From Campylobacter sp. MIT 21-1684 (GTDB lineage Bacteria > Campylobacterota > Campylobacteria > Campylobacterales > Campylobacteraceae), in NCBI RefSeq assembly GCF_026241315.1, contig NZ_JAPHNA010000002.1:90200-154199 (forward strand): DNA of 64,000 nt, written 5' to 3'. The notes under the pieces are model-generated. The model saw only the letters and a list, made by a program, of their open reading frames with translations. It had not been told where the DNA came from and did no database searches. Numbering within the stretch: position 1 is the first letter of the stretch; each line of letters begins with the position of its first letter. Positions 47,575-57,764 of the stretch are shown one piece after another. The position numbers were made by a program, and so were the translations under genes.

Positions 47575-47609
47575 TTTTTCTCCTTGTAAAATTTTAAGAA
47601 ATTGTTAAA

Positions 47610-47615
47610 ATTATA
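47610..47615 (-). promoter_or_regulatory. -10 box of the metE leader transcript
   Basis: TATAAT on the minus strand in the luxS-metE gap, about 60 nt past the luxS stop. It places the start near 47603 and gives metE a leader of about 360 nt, very long for this genome. A weak hairpin at about 47641-47658 just after luxS may end the luxS transcript. Confidence 0.5.
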
Positions 47616-47676
47616 TGGTAAAAAGATTAAAACAACATTAAAGTTTTTTGAAAGACTTTAATTCAAAAGCTTAAAC

Positions 47677-48168
47677 TCAAATTTCAAGTTTTAATTTTTC
47701 ATTATCCATAGTATCTATCCCGGAATCTAAAACTTTTTTTGCTATTAATTGCGCCTCAACAAGAGAATGCATATCACAAGTTCCACATTGATAGATATTG
47801 AGTTCAGGTATATCTTTTTGTTCTTTGACGTTGAGCACATCTTTCATCGCGTCTTTCCAAGCTTTGACTACAATTTTTTCATTAGGTGTGCCAATCACAC
47901 TCATATAAAAACCTGTACGACAACCCATAGGAGAAATATCAATAATTTCAACTGTTTGAGAATTCAGATGTTCCCTCATAAATCCTGCAAATAAGTGTTC
48001 TAAGGTATGTGTTCCTTTTTCACTCATAAGTTCTTTATTTGGTATGCAAAAACGCAAATCAAAAACGCTAATATCATCTCCTTTTGGCGTTTTCATTGTT
48101 TTTGCTAAACGTACAGCAGGTGCTGGCATTTTTGTGTGATCAACCTTAAAACTATCTAATAATGGCAT
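47677..48168 (-). CDS. luxS: S-ribosylhomocysteine lyase (autoinducer-2 synthase)
   Basis: 163 aa. The metal site His54/His58 (HTLEH) and Cys128 (QCGTCDMHS), plus catalytic C83 (MGCRTGF), are present. It splits S-ribosylhomocysteine into homocysteine and the AI-2 precursor, feeding homocysteine to MetE, which lies downstream on the same strand. The Met-cycle genes are thus side by side. Confidence 0.97.
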   Translation of the reverse strand: MPLLDSFKVDHTKMPAPAVRLAKTMKTPKGDDISVFDLRFCIPNKELMSEKGTHTLEHLFAGFMREHLNSQTVEIIDISPMGCRTGFYMSVIGTPNEKIVVKAWKDAMKDVLNVKEQKDIPELNIYQCGTCDMHSLVEAQLIAKKVLDSGIDTMDNEKLKLEI

Positions 48169-48285
48169 TGTATCTCCTTTAATTTTTTAATAAGTTTTGA
48201 ATTATAGGATAATAAAATAAATTTTAAAGCCTTTCTAAAAAAAATAAAGATACAATAAAAAATCACAATAAGCTAAGGAAATTCA

Positions 48286-49698
48286 ATGTTTGAAGTAGTT
48301 ATAGGATTAGAAGTCCATACGCAGCTTAATACAAAAAGTAAGATTTTTTGTTCGTGTGCAACTTCTTTTGGAGAGTCGCCAAATATTAATGTTTGTCCAA
48401 CTTGCCTTGCCTTGCCCGGAGCTTTGCCTGTTTTAAATGAGGAAGCTGTAAAAAAAGCTGTTGCTTTTGGAAAAGCCGTCAATGCAACTATCAATAAAAA
48501 AAGCATTTTTAATCGTAAAAATTATTTCTATCCAGATCTTCCAAAAGCATATCAAATTTCGCAATTTGATATACCTATAATTGAAAATGGTGAGCTGTTT
48601 ATAGGAGAAGAAAACAAACGTATAGGTATAACAAGAGCACATTTAGAAGAAGATGCTGGTAAAAATATTCACGAAAATGAATTTTCTAAGATAGATCTTA
48701 ATAGAGCAGGTACTCCTTTGCTTGAAATTGTCAGTGAACCAGACCTTCGCAGTAGTGATGAGGCTGTGGCTTATTTAAAAAAACTCCATTCTATTATTCG
48801 TTTTTTAGGTATATCAGATGCCAATATGCAAGAAGGAAGTTTTCGTTGCGATGTTAATGTAAGCATTCGACCTCGAGGTGATTCAAAGCTTTATACAAGG
48901 GTTGAGATCAAGAATCTGAACTCTTTTCGTTTTATTCAAAAAGCTATTGATTATGAAGTAAAACGACAGAGTGAGGCTTGGGAGGATGGTTTGTATGAAA
49001 AAGAAGTAGTGCAAGAAACGCGACTTTTTGATACAACAAAACTTCTAACGCGTAGTATGCGAAACAAAGAGGAATCTGCTGAGTACCGTTATTTTCCAGA
49101 TCCGGATTTACTCCCTGTGCTTTTAAATGATGAAATTCTATCTTTGACAATCCCAGAGCTTCCAGAAGAGAAAAAAGCCCGTTTTATAGATGAATTTGGT
49201 ATTAAGCAAAGTGATGCTGAAGTACTCATATCTTCACTTGAATTAAGCCATTTTTTTGAAGATTTGCTTTCTCAAAATCTCAATCCTAAACTTTGTGTTA
49301 CTTGGCTTAATACAGAATTAATGGGGCTCTTGAAAGGAGAGTTTAACATAGAGAATTCTCCTGTGGATTCGGTAAAACTTGGAGTTTTAATTAAAAGAAT
49401 AGAACAAGGTGTTATTAGTGCGAAAGCAGCTAAGGAGGTTTTGGCTTTTGTCTTTGAAAATGCGAGTGTGGGTATTGATGAGGCTATTGAAAAACTTGGA
49501 CTCAAACAAGTAAGCGATGATGAAGCCATTAAGGCTATCATTGAACAGATTGTACTGCAAAATACTGATAAGGTTGCTGAATACAAGGCAGGTAAAGAGA
49601 AACTTTTTGGTTTTTTCGTAGGGCAAGTGATGAAAGAAGGCAAGGGCGCGTTTAACCCGACTAAGGTTAATGAGCTTTTAAAGAATAAGTTGGACTGA
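48286..49698 (+). CDS. gatB: Aspartyl/glutamyl-tRNA amidotransferase subunit B
   Basis: 470 aa. [43 protein letters not shown] and [12 protein letters not shown] are the GatB catalytic-domain blocks; the GatB/YqeY domain makes up the last 130 residues ([26 protein letters not shown]). It corrects Glu-tRNA(Gln) and Asp-tRNA(Asn). Its stop overlaps the start of the orphan methyltransferase (TGATG). Confidence 0.96.
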   Translation: MFEVVIGLEVHTQLNTKSKIFCSCATSFGESPNINVCPTCLALPGALPVLNEEAVKKAVAFGKAVNATINKKSIFNRKNYFYPDLPKAYQISQFDIPIIENGELFIGEENKRIGITRAHLEEDAGKNIHENEFSKIDLNRAGTPLLEIVSEPDLRSSDEAVAYLKKLHSIIRFLGISDANMQEGSFRCDVNVSIRPRGDSKLYTRVEIKNLNSFRFIQKAIDYEVKRQSEAWEDGLYEKEVVQETRLFDTTKLLTRSMRNKEESAEYRYFPDPDLLPVLLNDEILSLTIPELPEEKKARFIDEFGIKQSDAEVLISSLELSHFFEDLLSQNLNPKLCVTWLNTELMGLLKGEFNIENSPVDSVKLGVLIKRIEQGVISAKAAKEVLAFVFENASVGIDEAIEKLGLKQVSDDEAIKAIIEQIVLQNTDKVAEYKAGKEKLFGFFVGQVMKEGKGAFNPTKVNELLKNKLD

Positions 49699-50783
49699 TG
49701 AGTTTAAACCCTATACAAAGGCATTTAGATAAAGAAACAACTATCAATTTAGGTTCTTTTTATACTCCAAAGATTTTAGTTGAAAAGGCTTATGGACTTA
49801 TGCAAAGGCATATTTTAAATTTGCCTTCTTATGTTTTTTTAGATTCTAGTTGTGGGTGTGGGGATTTTTTCATTAAAGATTTAGTTTATATAGGAGCTGA
49901 TATTGATAAAAATGCTTTGCAAAAAGTTACAAACGTCAAGACTTTCCATACAAATTCACTTTTTGAAGTTTCTAGGCAAAAATTTACACTCAAAAAAGAT
50001 GACAAAGTTATCATCATAGGTAATCCTCCGTATAACGATAAAACCTCTTTATTGAGAGCAGATGTTAAAAAAGATTTGTTTGAGTGTGATAGTAAGCTAA
50101 AACACAGAGATTTAGGCATTTCATTTTTACGCTCGTATGCCGTTTTAGAGCCTGAATTTATCTGTGTGCTACATCCTTTGTCGTATCTTATTAAAAAGAG
50201 CAATTTTAATGCTTTGTTTGATTTTAAGAAAAATTATAAGCTTGTTAATAGTCTCATCATCTCTTCAGCCTTTTTTACCCCAAATTCAAGTACTTTTTTT
50301 CCTATCATCATCGCTTTATATGAAAAAAATGCTTGTGGAATGGAGTATGAGTTTATCCAAAATTACAGCTTTAGAACCATTGAAGGACAAAGTTTTATTT
50401 TGAAAGATTTTGACTTTATCGGTCATTATGTCAATAAATATCCAAACCCAAAAGATACTCGCAAAGCCATAGCCTTTTTTCATACTCTAAGGGATATAAA
50501 TGCTTTAAACCGCAACCAAACTTTTATGCCAAAACAAAATGCAAATTCTATCAAGATATTTCAAGAGAATTTAAAATATTATGTCTATATTCATTTTTTC
50601 AAAGTCTATGCTAAGACTTTGCCCTATTATTTTGGGAATTTGGATGTTTTTATTGATAATGAAGCTTTTTTACAAATTTCAGATGAATTTGAAAAATGGT
50701 TTTTTAAAGAAAGTTTCAATGAGGTAAAGATTAAAGACTATTTTACAAAGCTTTTTGCTAGATATGTCAAGGATATAAAATGA
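49698..50783 (+). CDS. Solitary N6-adenine DNA methyltransferase
   Basis: 361 aa. Motif I DSSCGCGDFF (residues 49-58) after FYTPKILVEKAYG, the Asp-containing second strand GADIDKNAL, and the catalytic NPPY at 109-112 (IGNPPYNDKTS) define a gamma-type N6-adenine methyltransferase. The target site cannot be read. It sits between gatB and gpsA, which I recall as adjacent in C. jejuni, so it was inserted there. It is followed, with an ATGA overlap, by a short ORF that looks like the truncated restriction enzyme gene. Confidence 0.85.
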   Translation: MSLNPIQRHLDKETTINLGSFYTPKILVEKAYGLMQRHILNLPSYVFLDSSCGCGDFFIKDLVYIGADIDKNALQKVTNVKTFHTNSLFEVSRQKFTLKKDDKVIIIGNPPYNDKTSLLRADVKKDLFECDSKLKHRDLGISFLRSYAVLEPEFICVLHPLSYLIKKSNFNALFDFKKNYKLVNSLIISSAFFTPNSSTFFPIIIALYEKNACGMEYEFIQNYSFRTIEGQSFILKDFDFIGHYVNKYPNPKDTRKAIAFFHTLRDINALNRNQTFMPKQNANSIKIFQENLKYYVYIHFFKVYAKTLPYYFGNLDVFIDNEAFLQISDEFEKWFFKESFNEVKIKDYFTKLFARYVKDIK

Positions 50784-50893
50784 GTGAATATTTTTTCAAT
50801 ACTAGTCTTTTATCTTCCTTAGTACTTAGAGATATTAAAGAGCATTTGACTGCTTTGATTCTTGCTCTTAATTTTAGAAATTCTGCACTATAG
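50780..50893 (+). pseudogene. Probable remnant of the restriction endonuclease gene paired with the orphan methyltransferase
   Basis: 37 codons, start MSEYFFNTSLLSS, reading through DIKEHLTALILALN to a TAG. Its ATG overlaps the methyltransferase stop (ATGA), as tightly coupled restriction-modification pairs do. It is far too short for a nuclease, and gpsA follows after 18 nt. The rest of the gene is deleted. An intact small protein cannot be excluded. Confidence 0.5.
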
Positions 50894-50911
50894 TATCAAG
50901 GATGAAAATAA

Positions 50912-51811
50912 ATGTCAAATAAACTTGCTATCATAGGAGCGGGCAAATGGGGACAGGCTTTACAAAAGGCTTTTTTGCAAAAGCAAATTTGTCTTATCAC
51001 TTCACCCCATACTAATAATTTACCCTATTTTGTGGAGTACAAAGAGGCTTTGGAATGTCAATGTCTTGTTTTTGCACTAAGTACTCAGGGACTTCGACTT
51101 TGGCTGAAGAAAAATTTTATTTATAAGAATCAAAAAATTCTTCTTGCTTCAAAAGGTATAGATATGCAAACACATCAGTTTTTAGACGAAATTGTAAGCG
51201 AATTTGTAAGCAGGGAGAGAATTTGCGTTTTAAGTGGTCCAAGCTTTGCAGCTGAAGTGATGCAGAGTTTGCCTTGTGCTTTGCAAATCAGCGGACAAGA
51301 CAAGAAACTTTGTGAAGAATTTGCAGATTTTTTTCCAACTTTTATGAAAATTTATATTGATGATGATGTTAGAGGGGCTGAAATTTGTGGGGCTTATAAG
51401 AATGTTTTAGCTATTGCAAGTGGGATAAATGATGGCTTAAAACTTGGAAATAATGCTCGTGCTTCTCTTATTTCAAGAGGACTTATGGAGATGTATCGTT
51501 TTGGCAGATTTTTTGGAGCCAAAGAAGAAACTTTTTTAGGACTTAGCGGGGCAGGAGATTTATTTTTAACTGCTTCAAGTACACTTTCAAGAAATTATCG
51601 TGTAGGACTTGCTCTTGCAAAGAATCAAAAAATAGATGATATTTTAGCAGATCTTGCAGAAGTAGCTGAAGGTGTTGGTACAGCATTTGCCATAGGAAAA
51701 ATTGCACAAGATAATGGTATTTATACTCCTATTGTTAATGAAATTGTAGCGATTTTACAGGGCAAAGATGCTAACAGTTCTGTACAGAATTTGTTGAAGA
51801 GAAAAGCTTAG
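50912..51811 (+). CDS. gpsA: Glycerol-3-phosphate dehydrogenase [NAD(P)+]
   Basis: 299 aa. Rossmann motif IIGAGKWGQAL (residues 7-17), SGPSFAAEV, the catalytic-lysine region AEICGAYKNVLAIASGI, and GLSGAGDLFLTASSTLSRNYRVG. It makes glycerol-3-phosphate for phospholipids. It has its own ATCAAGGATG site, and pyrC-like follows closely. Confidence 0.96.
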   Translation: MSNKLAIIGAGKWGQALQKAFLQKQICLITSPHTNNLPYFVEYKEALECQCLVFALSTQGLRLWLKKNFIYKNQKILLASKGIDMQTHQFLDEIVSEFVSRERICVLSGPSFAAEVMQSLPCALQISGQDKKLCEEFADFFPTFMKIYIDDDVRGAEICGAYKNVLAIASGINDGLKLGNNARASLISRGLMEMYRFGRFFGAKEETFLGLSGAGDLFLTASSTLSRNYRVGLALAKNQKIDDILADLAEVAEGVGTAFAIGKIAQDNGIYTPIVNEIVAILQGKDANSSVQNLLKRKA

Positions 51812-51820
51812 GGGGTGTTG

Positions 51821-52990
51821 ATGCTGATTAAAAATGCAAGAATTTATGGTAAAGAACTTAGGGATTTGGAAATTCAAGGTGGCAAAATTGTACAAATTGG
51901 TACAAAACTTAACGGGACTAAAAGTCTTGATGTTCAAGGTGCGACTTTGCTCCCTTCTTTTGTAGATTTGTGTGTCAATTTAAAAGACGATAAGTTTTCT
52001 TTAGAAAATATAGACCTCTTCGAAAATGAATGTTTAAAAAGTGGTTTAAGTGCAGTAGTTTTACGAGATGTTATGGATTTTAATGAAGAGAGTTTTGCTT
52101 TATTTTTGCAAAATATTCGCCAAAGGAAAATGCAAATTTTTTCTAGCATTAAAGTACAAAAAAATGGAAAATTAAAGAATCTTGCTACCCTTTTAAATAA
52201 AGGGGCAATAGCACTTGAACTTGATAGCGCTTTGAATGCAAATTTTTTACGTGCGAGTATGCAGTATGCCTTAATGAAAGATTGTTTTCTTTTTGTTCGT
52301 TCTTATCAAAAAGATTTTGATGATGATGGAGTAATGAATGATGGTCAAACGAGTTTTGAATTAGGACTTAGCGGAATGAGTGAAGTAGCTGAGACAAGTG
52401 AAGTTGCTAAAATGCTTGAAATAGCAAAATTCTATGGAGCAAAAGTCGTTTTTGACTGTATAAGTCTTAAACAATCTATGAGGATTTTGAAAAATCAACA
52501 TGCTTTAGTAAGCATACATCATCTCATTAAAGATGATACTTCTTGCAGAGGTTTTAATACAGCAGCAAAATTAATGCCACCTTTAAGAAGTGCTAAAGAC
52601 GTAGCTTTTCTTAAACAAGCGCTGCAAAAAGGAGAACTCTCTTTTATAAGTTCATTGCATAGTCCAAAATCACTCTCTTATAAAGACTTAGCTTTTGATG
52701 AGGCAGCTTTTGGAATTAATAGTATTTGTGATTTTATAAGTCTTTGTTATACTTTTTTAGTGAAAGAAAATCTTGTATCTTGGGAAGAGCTTTGTAGGAT
52801 TACAAGTCTTAATCCAAATCAATTTTTGGGTATAAATGCAGGCATAATAGAAGTTGGAAAAGAAGCAAATTTAGTTGTATTTGATGAAATGCAACGGAAA
52901 AAAAGTTCTAATTCTTTATATGCAAATGATACGCTTTTTGGAATTGTAACACATCATATTCTTAAAGGTGAAAATATATTGTTTGATTGA
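51821..52990 (+). CDS. Dihydroorotase-like protein lacking metal ligands
   Basis: 389 aa from ATG 51821, with AGGGGG before it (two codons further upstream are the weaker GTG and TTG starts). The amidohydrolase fold is clear: MLIKNARIYGKELRDLEIQGGKIVQIG, LLPSFVDL and KLMPPLRSAKDV. But the metal-binding HxH after VDL is C51-V-N53, and the usual TDHAPH is SSLHSPKS. It is thus a non-catalytic homologue, like the inactive PyrC' that assembles with aspartate transcarbamoylase. I recall a second dihydroorotase-like gene in C. jejuni at this locus. The first ATG follows the gpsA stop by only 9 nt. Confidence 0.8.
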   Translation: MLIKNARIYGKELRDLEIQGGKIVQIGTKLNGTKSLDVQGATLLPSFVDLCVNLKDDKFSLENIDLFENECLKSGLSAVVLRDVMDFNEESFALFLQNIRQRKMQIFSSIKVQKNGKLKNLATLLNKGAIALELDSALNANFLRASMQYALMKDCFLFVRSYQKDFDDDGVMNDGQTSFELGLSGMSEVAETSEVAKMLEIAKFYGAKVVFDCISLKQSMRILKNQHALVSIHHLIKDDTSCRGFNTAAKLMPPLRSAKDVAFLKQALQKGELSFISSLHSPKSLSYKDLAFDEAAFGINSICDFISLCYTFLVKENLVSWEELCRITSLNPNQFLGINAGIIEVGKEANLVVFDEMQRKKSSNSLYANDTLFGIVTHHILKGENILFD

Positions 52991-53229
52991 TTTAAAGGCT
53001 TTTAATAGAAATAAAGATTTGATAGTTTGCAATGTTGGTATAAATTCTTTGTATATGCAGATTTTTTACCCAATGATAGCATAAATATTATTATTCTTAA
53101 TGCTATTTTGCAACTCAAATAAGAAAAGACTTTTCTTAAAACAAGTTTTTCGCTAATTTTAAAAACTTATTCTATAATATTAATTTTGAGATTTTAGAGC
53201 TTTTTAAAAGTTCTTTTTTGCTTCATATT

Positions 53230-53661
53230 TTAATGTAAGGCTTCAAATTCTCTCATAAGCTCATTTCGCAATTTTTCAGCTTCCTGTTCTCCATTTTCTA
53301 AGAATTCAAGCAAGGTATTTTCTATTTCTTTTAAAAAACTAAAAAGTTCCTCCTGCCATATTTCATCATTTTTCTTACTTAAGTTCATTGTTTGAATAAA
53401 AGTAAGTTCTCGTGAAAAATCGCCTAATTTTTCTAGCAAAATATCTTTTGTGTGTTCGTTTTTTAGCTGGAGTTTTTCTTGTTGAATTTGTTCTTTAAAA
53501 TTTCTTATTTTTTCATCTATACATTCGCAGAATTTAGGATATAAGTCTGATTTTATAGGCTCTAATAAAACTTTTTCATCAATCTGTACAGTCAATTTTT
53601 TTATGGAAAAATATAAAAACAAAAAAGCTAAGGCAGCAAGAAGCAGATAAAAACTTATCAT
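53230..53661 (-). CDS. Membrane-anchored coiled-coil protein of unknown function
   Basis: 143 aa. An N-terminal membrane helix ([19 protein letters not shown]) is followed by a charged, mostly helical region with heptad pattern (FKEQIQQEKLQLKNEHTKDILLEKLGDFSRELTFIQ, then LKEIENTLLEFLENGEQEAEKLR). It overlaps the rhodanese gene by 4 nt, so htpG, the rhodanese and this gene form an operon. No family is recognised. Confidence 0.65.
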   Translation of the reverse strand: MISFYLLLAALAFLFLYFSIKKLTVQIDEKVLLEPIKSDLYPKFCECIDEKIRNFKEQIQQEKLQLKNEHTKDILLEKLGDFSRELTFIQTMNLSKKNDEIWQEELFSFLKEIENTLLEFLENGEQEAEKLRNELMREFEALH

Positions 53662-53984
53662 TGAACACTCTTGCTAAGAGCTTGCATTCCACCATCTAAA
53701 TTCACACCCATGATACCAAGTTTATCAGCTATAAGATCTGCTGCTAATTTACTCCTGTATCCACTGCGACAAATGAAAGCAAGTTTTTTTTCTTTTTCAA
53801 ATAAGTTATTGAAATCATTAATGAAATTTTGATTCAAAAGTCCCTCATTATCGTAGAGAAAAAGACATTTAGCTTGTTTTAGTAGCCCTTCTTCTTGCCA
53901 TTCTTTTGGAGATCGTACATCAAAAATTTGATATTCATTTAAATTTTCTTTTGTCCAAAATTCAGGCTTAAGATTTTCTATCAT
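53658..53984 (-). CDS. Rhodanese-domain protein
   Basis: 108 aa single rhodanese domain. [20 protein letters not shown] is the first conserved block and the active-site loop is [20 protein letters not shown] with the catalytic Cys. [11 protein letters not shown] ends it. It probably handles sulfur transfer or thiol redox. It overlaps htpG by 4 nt and the coiled-coil gene by 4 nt. Confidence 0.88.
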   Translation of the reverse strand: MIENLKPEFWTKENLNEYQIFDVRSPKEWQEEGLLKQAKCLFLYDNEGLLNQNFINDFNNLFEKEKKLAFICRSGYRSKLAADLIADKLGIMGVNLDGGMQALSKSVQ

Positions 53985-55810
53985 CCCAAAGCCTTAGCGA
54001 TGATTTTGCTAAGAGTGTTGTTAAATTCATTAGCATTGCTTACACCCATACCTTCGCTAAGTTTTGCCATATTAAGCACTAAAATAGCTATATCATTTGT
54101 AAAAGTTTCATTTTTTTTCAGTTTTGTGAAAATTTCGTGTTTAGGATTGATTTCTAAAATGGGCTTAACATTTTGTTCTTGCCCCATTTGTTTTAAAATT
54201 TGCTGCATAGCGAAATCAGGTTTGTTTTTATCAAAGACTATACAGCTTGGACTGTCTTTAAGTCTTGAAGTCAGACGCACTTCCTCAACTTCATCTTTTA
54301 AGAGTTCTTTAAATTTGGCAAGCAAAGGAGCAAAATTTTGTTTTTCTTCATCATTGAAGTCATTTTTATCTTCAACTTGATTAATAGCTGTAAATTTTAA
54401 ACCTTCAAATTCATTCATCATAGGTACTACAAGAGCATCTATCTCATCATCCATTAGCAGTACTTCAATGTCTTTTTGTTTGTATTCTTCTAGTAAAGGG
54501 GAATTGCGTAATAAGCTTTCATTGTTTCCTGTGATATAAAAAATCTCTTTTTGTTCATTTTTGACATCATTTTTATACTCCTGCAAACTTCGCAATTGTG
54601 TACCTTTTGTACTTTTATAAAGCATTAACTGCAATAAACTCTCTTTTTCTGCACTAAAGCCATAAAGACCCTCTTTTAATACTTTACCAAAGGTTTTGAA
54701 AAATTCTTGATATTTTTCTTTGTTTTTCTCTTTCATTTTTTGGAGTTCGCTCAAGATTTTTTTCACGCTTGCTTCTTTAACAGCTTTTAAAATAACATTT
54801 TCTTGCAGAATTTCACGACTTACATTTAGTGGTACATCTTCAACATCGATAATTCCACGTACAAAACGCAAATAAGTCGGCAAAAGTTCTTTGTCATCAT
54901 CACTAATAAAAACTCTTTTAACATAAAGCTTTAAACCACTTTGATAATCCACGCGAAATAAATCAAAAGGGGCGCTTTGTGGAATAAAAAAAAGCGAATT
55001 GTATTCAAATTTTCCTTCACTTTTTGTATGTAAATAGAGTAAAGGTTTTTCATTGTCGTGGAAATTTTGTTCATAAAAAAGTTCATAGTCTTTTGCTTTT
55101 AATTTTGATTTTTGTATTCTCCAAAGAGCATCGGCTTTATTGATTTGTGTGATTTTGCTTTCAGTTGTACCTTCTTTCTCGCCTTCTTTTGGTGGTATGT
55201 ATTCTTCTTTTTCCATAAAAATGGGAAATTGGATATGATTTGAGTATTTCTCTATGAGATTTTCGATTTTGTAACTATTAGTAAATTCTTCATCTTTGAG
55301 GTATAAAGTAATGCTTGTACCTTGAGTTTCTTTTTGCGCCTCTTCTATTTCATATCCATTAGCATCAGAAGTCCAAAGATAAGCTTTTGTATCTAAAGCT
55401 TTTTTACTTAGAACTTCAATTTTTTGAGCGACCATAAATGCAGAATAAAAACCAACACCAAACTGACCTATAAGTTGAGAATCTTTTTTTGCATCCCCAC
55501 TTAAATTTTCTAAAAAGCTTTTTGTACCGCTTTTTGCTACTGTGCCAAGATGGTTGATTAAATCTTCTTTGTCCATTCCTATGCCATTATCACTAATAAT
55601 AAGTGTTTTTTTCTTTTTGTCTAAAACAATGTCGATTCTTGGTTCAAATTTCAAATTCTTGTATGAATCATTACTTACGCTTAGAAAATTTAACTTATCT
55701 AAGGCATCGCTTGCATTAGAAATAAGTTCTCTTAAAAAAACTTCTTTGTTTGAATATAAAGAATGAATCATAAGCTGTAAAAGTTGATTGACTTCAGTTT
55801 GAAATTGCAT
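53981..55810 (-). CDS. htpG: Chaperone HtpG (Hsp90)
   Basis: 609 aa. The GHKL ATPase domain shows [57 protein letters not shown] and [17 protein letters not shown]; the middle and C-terminal domains follow ([41 protein letters not shown]). It refolds client proteins under stress. It heads the htpG-rhodanese-coiled coil operon. Confidence 0.98.
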   Translation of the reverse strand: MQFQTEVNQLLQLMIHSLYSNKEVFLRELISNASDALDKLNFLSVSNDSYKNLKFEPRIDIVLDKKKKTLIISDNGIGMDKEDLINHLGTVAKSGTKSFLENLSGDAKKDSQLIGQFGVGFYSAFMVAQKIEVLSKKALDTKAYLWTSDANGYEIEEAQKETQGTSITLYLKDEEFTNSYKIENLIEKYSNHIQFPIFMEKEEYIPPKEGEKEGTTESKITQINKADALWRIQKSKLKAKDYELFYEQNFHDNEKPLLYLHTKSEGKFEYNSLFFIPQSAPFDLFRVDYQSGLKLYVKRVFISDDDKELLPTYLRFVRGIIDVEDVPLNVSREILQENVILKAVKEASVKKILSELQKMKEKNKEKYQEFFKTFGKVLKEGLYGFSAEKESLLQLMLYKSTKGTQLRSLQEYKNDVKNEQKEIFYITGNNESLLRNSPLLEEYKQKDIEVLLMDDEIDALVVPMMNEFEGLKFTAINQVEDKNDFNDEEKQNFAPLLAKFKELLKDEVEEVRLTSRLKDSPSCIVFDKNKPDFAMQQILKQMGQEQNVKPILEINPKHEIFTKLKKNETFTNDIAILVLNMAKLSEGMGVSNANEFNNTLSKIIAKALG

Positions 55811-55900
55811 TTTTTTTCCTTGAGTTTGAATTTTTTAATCCGTACTTTAGCATATAATTTAAAACAAAAACTAAATTATAGGGCACGTTGTAATGAAATT

Positions 55901-56602
55901 TTAGTGATTTACAATTAAAGAACGTTCTTTATCTAAGACTTCTTGCATCATTTTTCTTGTGTTTTCAAGCCAATCTTGTTGGCTTGTATCAACTAAAGGC
56001 AGAGGAATGATTTTTAAGATTCCACTTTGAGCACTAAAAGTTTTTGTATCAAGAATTTTCGCTGAATCTACTAGTAAGATAGGTTGTACTTTTAAATCAA
56101 GTTTTTGAGCTAAAATTTGCACACCATTTTGAAATTTAAGCAAGTGCTGTGTTCTTGAACGCGTACCTTCTGGAAAAATTGCTAAAACTCTTTGCTGCTG
56201 TACTCTTTCTTTAGCAGTTTTAACTATGCTTATTAAGGCTCTAGGATTTTTTCTGTCTATACAAAGAAATTTTGGCTTTTTCATAGCTATTTGAAACAAA
56301 GGAAGTTCCGCAAGTTCTTTTTTAGCTATCCAGCATAAATTTCTTGGAAAAATGTCTTCAAGTGCAATAATATCTAAAGTGCTTTGATGATTTAGAAGTA
56401 TTATTGTTGCTTGAGGATTGAATTCTCCTACAAGTTCTATTTTGTAGAAAATTGTGTATTTTTGCATCTTTGCCCAAAGACGACGAATCTTCCAAATGGT
56501 GTCTTGAGAATGTATGAAACAAAAAAGAAGAATGACAAATGCTATACTTATAATAAAAAAAAACCAAAAATATAGAGCTTTAATTTTTTTGTAAATCCAC
56601 AT
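55901..56602 (-). CDS. plsC: 1-acyl-sn-glycerol-3-phosphate acyltransferase
   Basis: 233 aa. One N-terminal membrane segment (FWFFFIISIAFVILLFCFI), then the acyltransferase motif NHQSTLD (H72, D77) and IFPEGTRSRTQHL further on. It makes phosphatidic acid in the inner membrane. It is the last gene of the ctpA-purC-purS-purQ-SH3 operon and overlaps the SH3 gene by 23 nt. Confidence 0.92.
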   Translation of the reverse strand: MWIYKKIKALYFWFFFIISIAFVILLFCFIHSQDTIWKIRRLWAKMQKYTIFYKIELVGEFNPQATIILLNHQSTLDIIALEDIFPRNLCWIAKKELAELPLFQIAMKKPKFLCIDRKNPRALISIVKTAKERVQQQRVLAIFPEGTRSRTQHLLKFQNGVQILAQKLDLKVQPILLVDSAKILDTKTFSAQSGILKIIPLPLVDTSQQDWLENTRKMMQEVLDKERSLIVNH

Positions 56603-57764
56603 TTTGCACCCAGCCTATTTGTCCATTTTGAAAGAGGATTTTCACATAGTTTTGTCTTTTGTTTAAAATTTCAACTTTTTCATTTGAATTTGCTATGTAA
56701 AAAAAGGTTGAAGGATTTGTTGGGAGAATTTTTACTCTTGTTCCAGCTCTTAAAATAGCAGTTTGTGTATTGGTGTCAAGTAAGAAGCTTAGTGTGAAAA
56801 TTGCAAGAGCAAGAATGAGTATGAAAAAGTTTTTCAACCATAGAAACAATATCGCTAAAAGTAAAACTAAAACCCAAAGTCCATATTTTTTATAGGCATT
56901 GAAGTTTTTATTAGTAGGATTTAAATCGCTTTGTGTGCTTAATTCTTCATCGCTAATTTCAAGCTTTAAAGTAAAATCTTCAAGTTTTTTATTCTCTTTG
57001 TTATAGTAGGAGAAAGTAAAATGAGTTTGTGAATTTGGAAGAATAGCATAGTAAAAGCCATTGGAGCTGTTAAAATCACCCTTAACATTTTCTATGCCTT
57101 GTTTTAAAATTCCATCAATGAAAAAACTTTTGAGATTTGTATTTTTTGCATTGAGTTCAAGCATCATAATAAGATTTTCATCATCAAAGATGTTTGTCTT
57201 TGCTTTTACTATTTCTAAGAAGCTTGCAACAAGATGAGAATAGTTTTTATCATTAGTTGTGAGTTCAAATTTTATAGGAGTGATGTGAATACTTGCTTCT
57301 TGAAAAGCTTGTTTGTTCCTTAAAAGTTGTATGTGGATTTGTTCTAAGAGAGCATTTGGGGTTTTTGCTTCAAACCATAAAGTTGTTTTATAACTTCCAT
57401 TTTCTCGTTCCCATTCTGGGTTGGGATTGAGAAATTCTAAATCTTTGTTTTTTTCAACTGTGATATTGAAGTCAAAGTTGGTATTTTCAGTTGTTTTTGC
57501 ATTTAAAACGATGGGAAAAACCTCTCCAACAAACACTCTATTTGGGTAGTCATTAGTTTGAAGTACTAAAGAGCTTTGAGAGATAAAAGGGTCATTTATC
57601 TCGATTTCAAAATCAGTACTTTCATCGCTTGGTGCTATATTTTGAAAAATTGTTTGTTCTTCTATTCCAAATTCTTTTTGTAAAGTTTCATTTTGTCCTT
57701 CAAATACATTAATTTGAGCAAAAAGTATTGTACAAAAGAAAAAGAGAAAAAAGAGTATATTCAC
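56580..57764 (-). CDS. Exported protein with SH3-like C-terminal domain
   Basis: 394 aa. Signal peptide (MNILFFLFFFCTILFAQ), an N-terminal extracytoplasmic domain of about 260 residues rich in beta strands, one membrane helix near 293-335 (LWVLVLLLAILFLWLKNFFILILALAIFTL), then a C-terminal SH3b-like domain (LRAGTRVKILPTNPSTFFYIANSNEKVEIL, GQIGWVQNVDL). SH3b domains often bind cell-wall peptides, but here the domain follows the membrane helix, so its side of the membrane is unclear. Overlaps purQ by 4 nt. Confidence 0.65.
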   Translation of the reverse strand: MNILFFLFFFCTILFAQINVFEGQNETLQKEFGIEEQTIFQNIAPSDESTDFEIEINDPFISQSSLVLQTNDYPNRVFVGEVFPIVLNAKTTENTNFDFNITVEKNKDLEFLNPNPEWERENGSYKTTLWFEAKTPNALLEQIHIQLLRNKQAFQEASIHITPIKFELTTNDKNYSHLVASFLEIVKAKTNIFDDENLIMMLELNAKNTNLKSFFIDGILKQGIENVKGDFNSSNGFYYAILPNSQTHFTFSYYNKENKKLEDFTLKLEISDEELSTQSDLNPTNKNFNAYKKYGLWVLVLLLAILFLWLKNFFILILALAIFTLSFLLDTNTQTAILRAGTRVKILPTNPSTFFYIANSNEKVEILNKRQNYVKILFQNGQIGWVQNVDLQKN

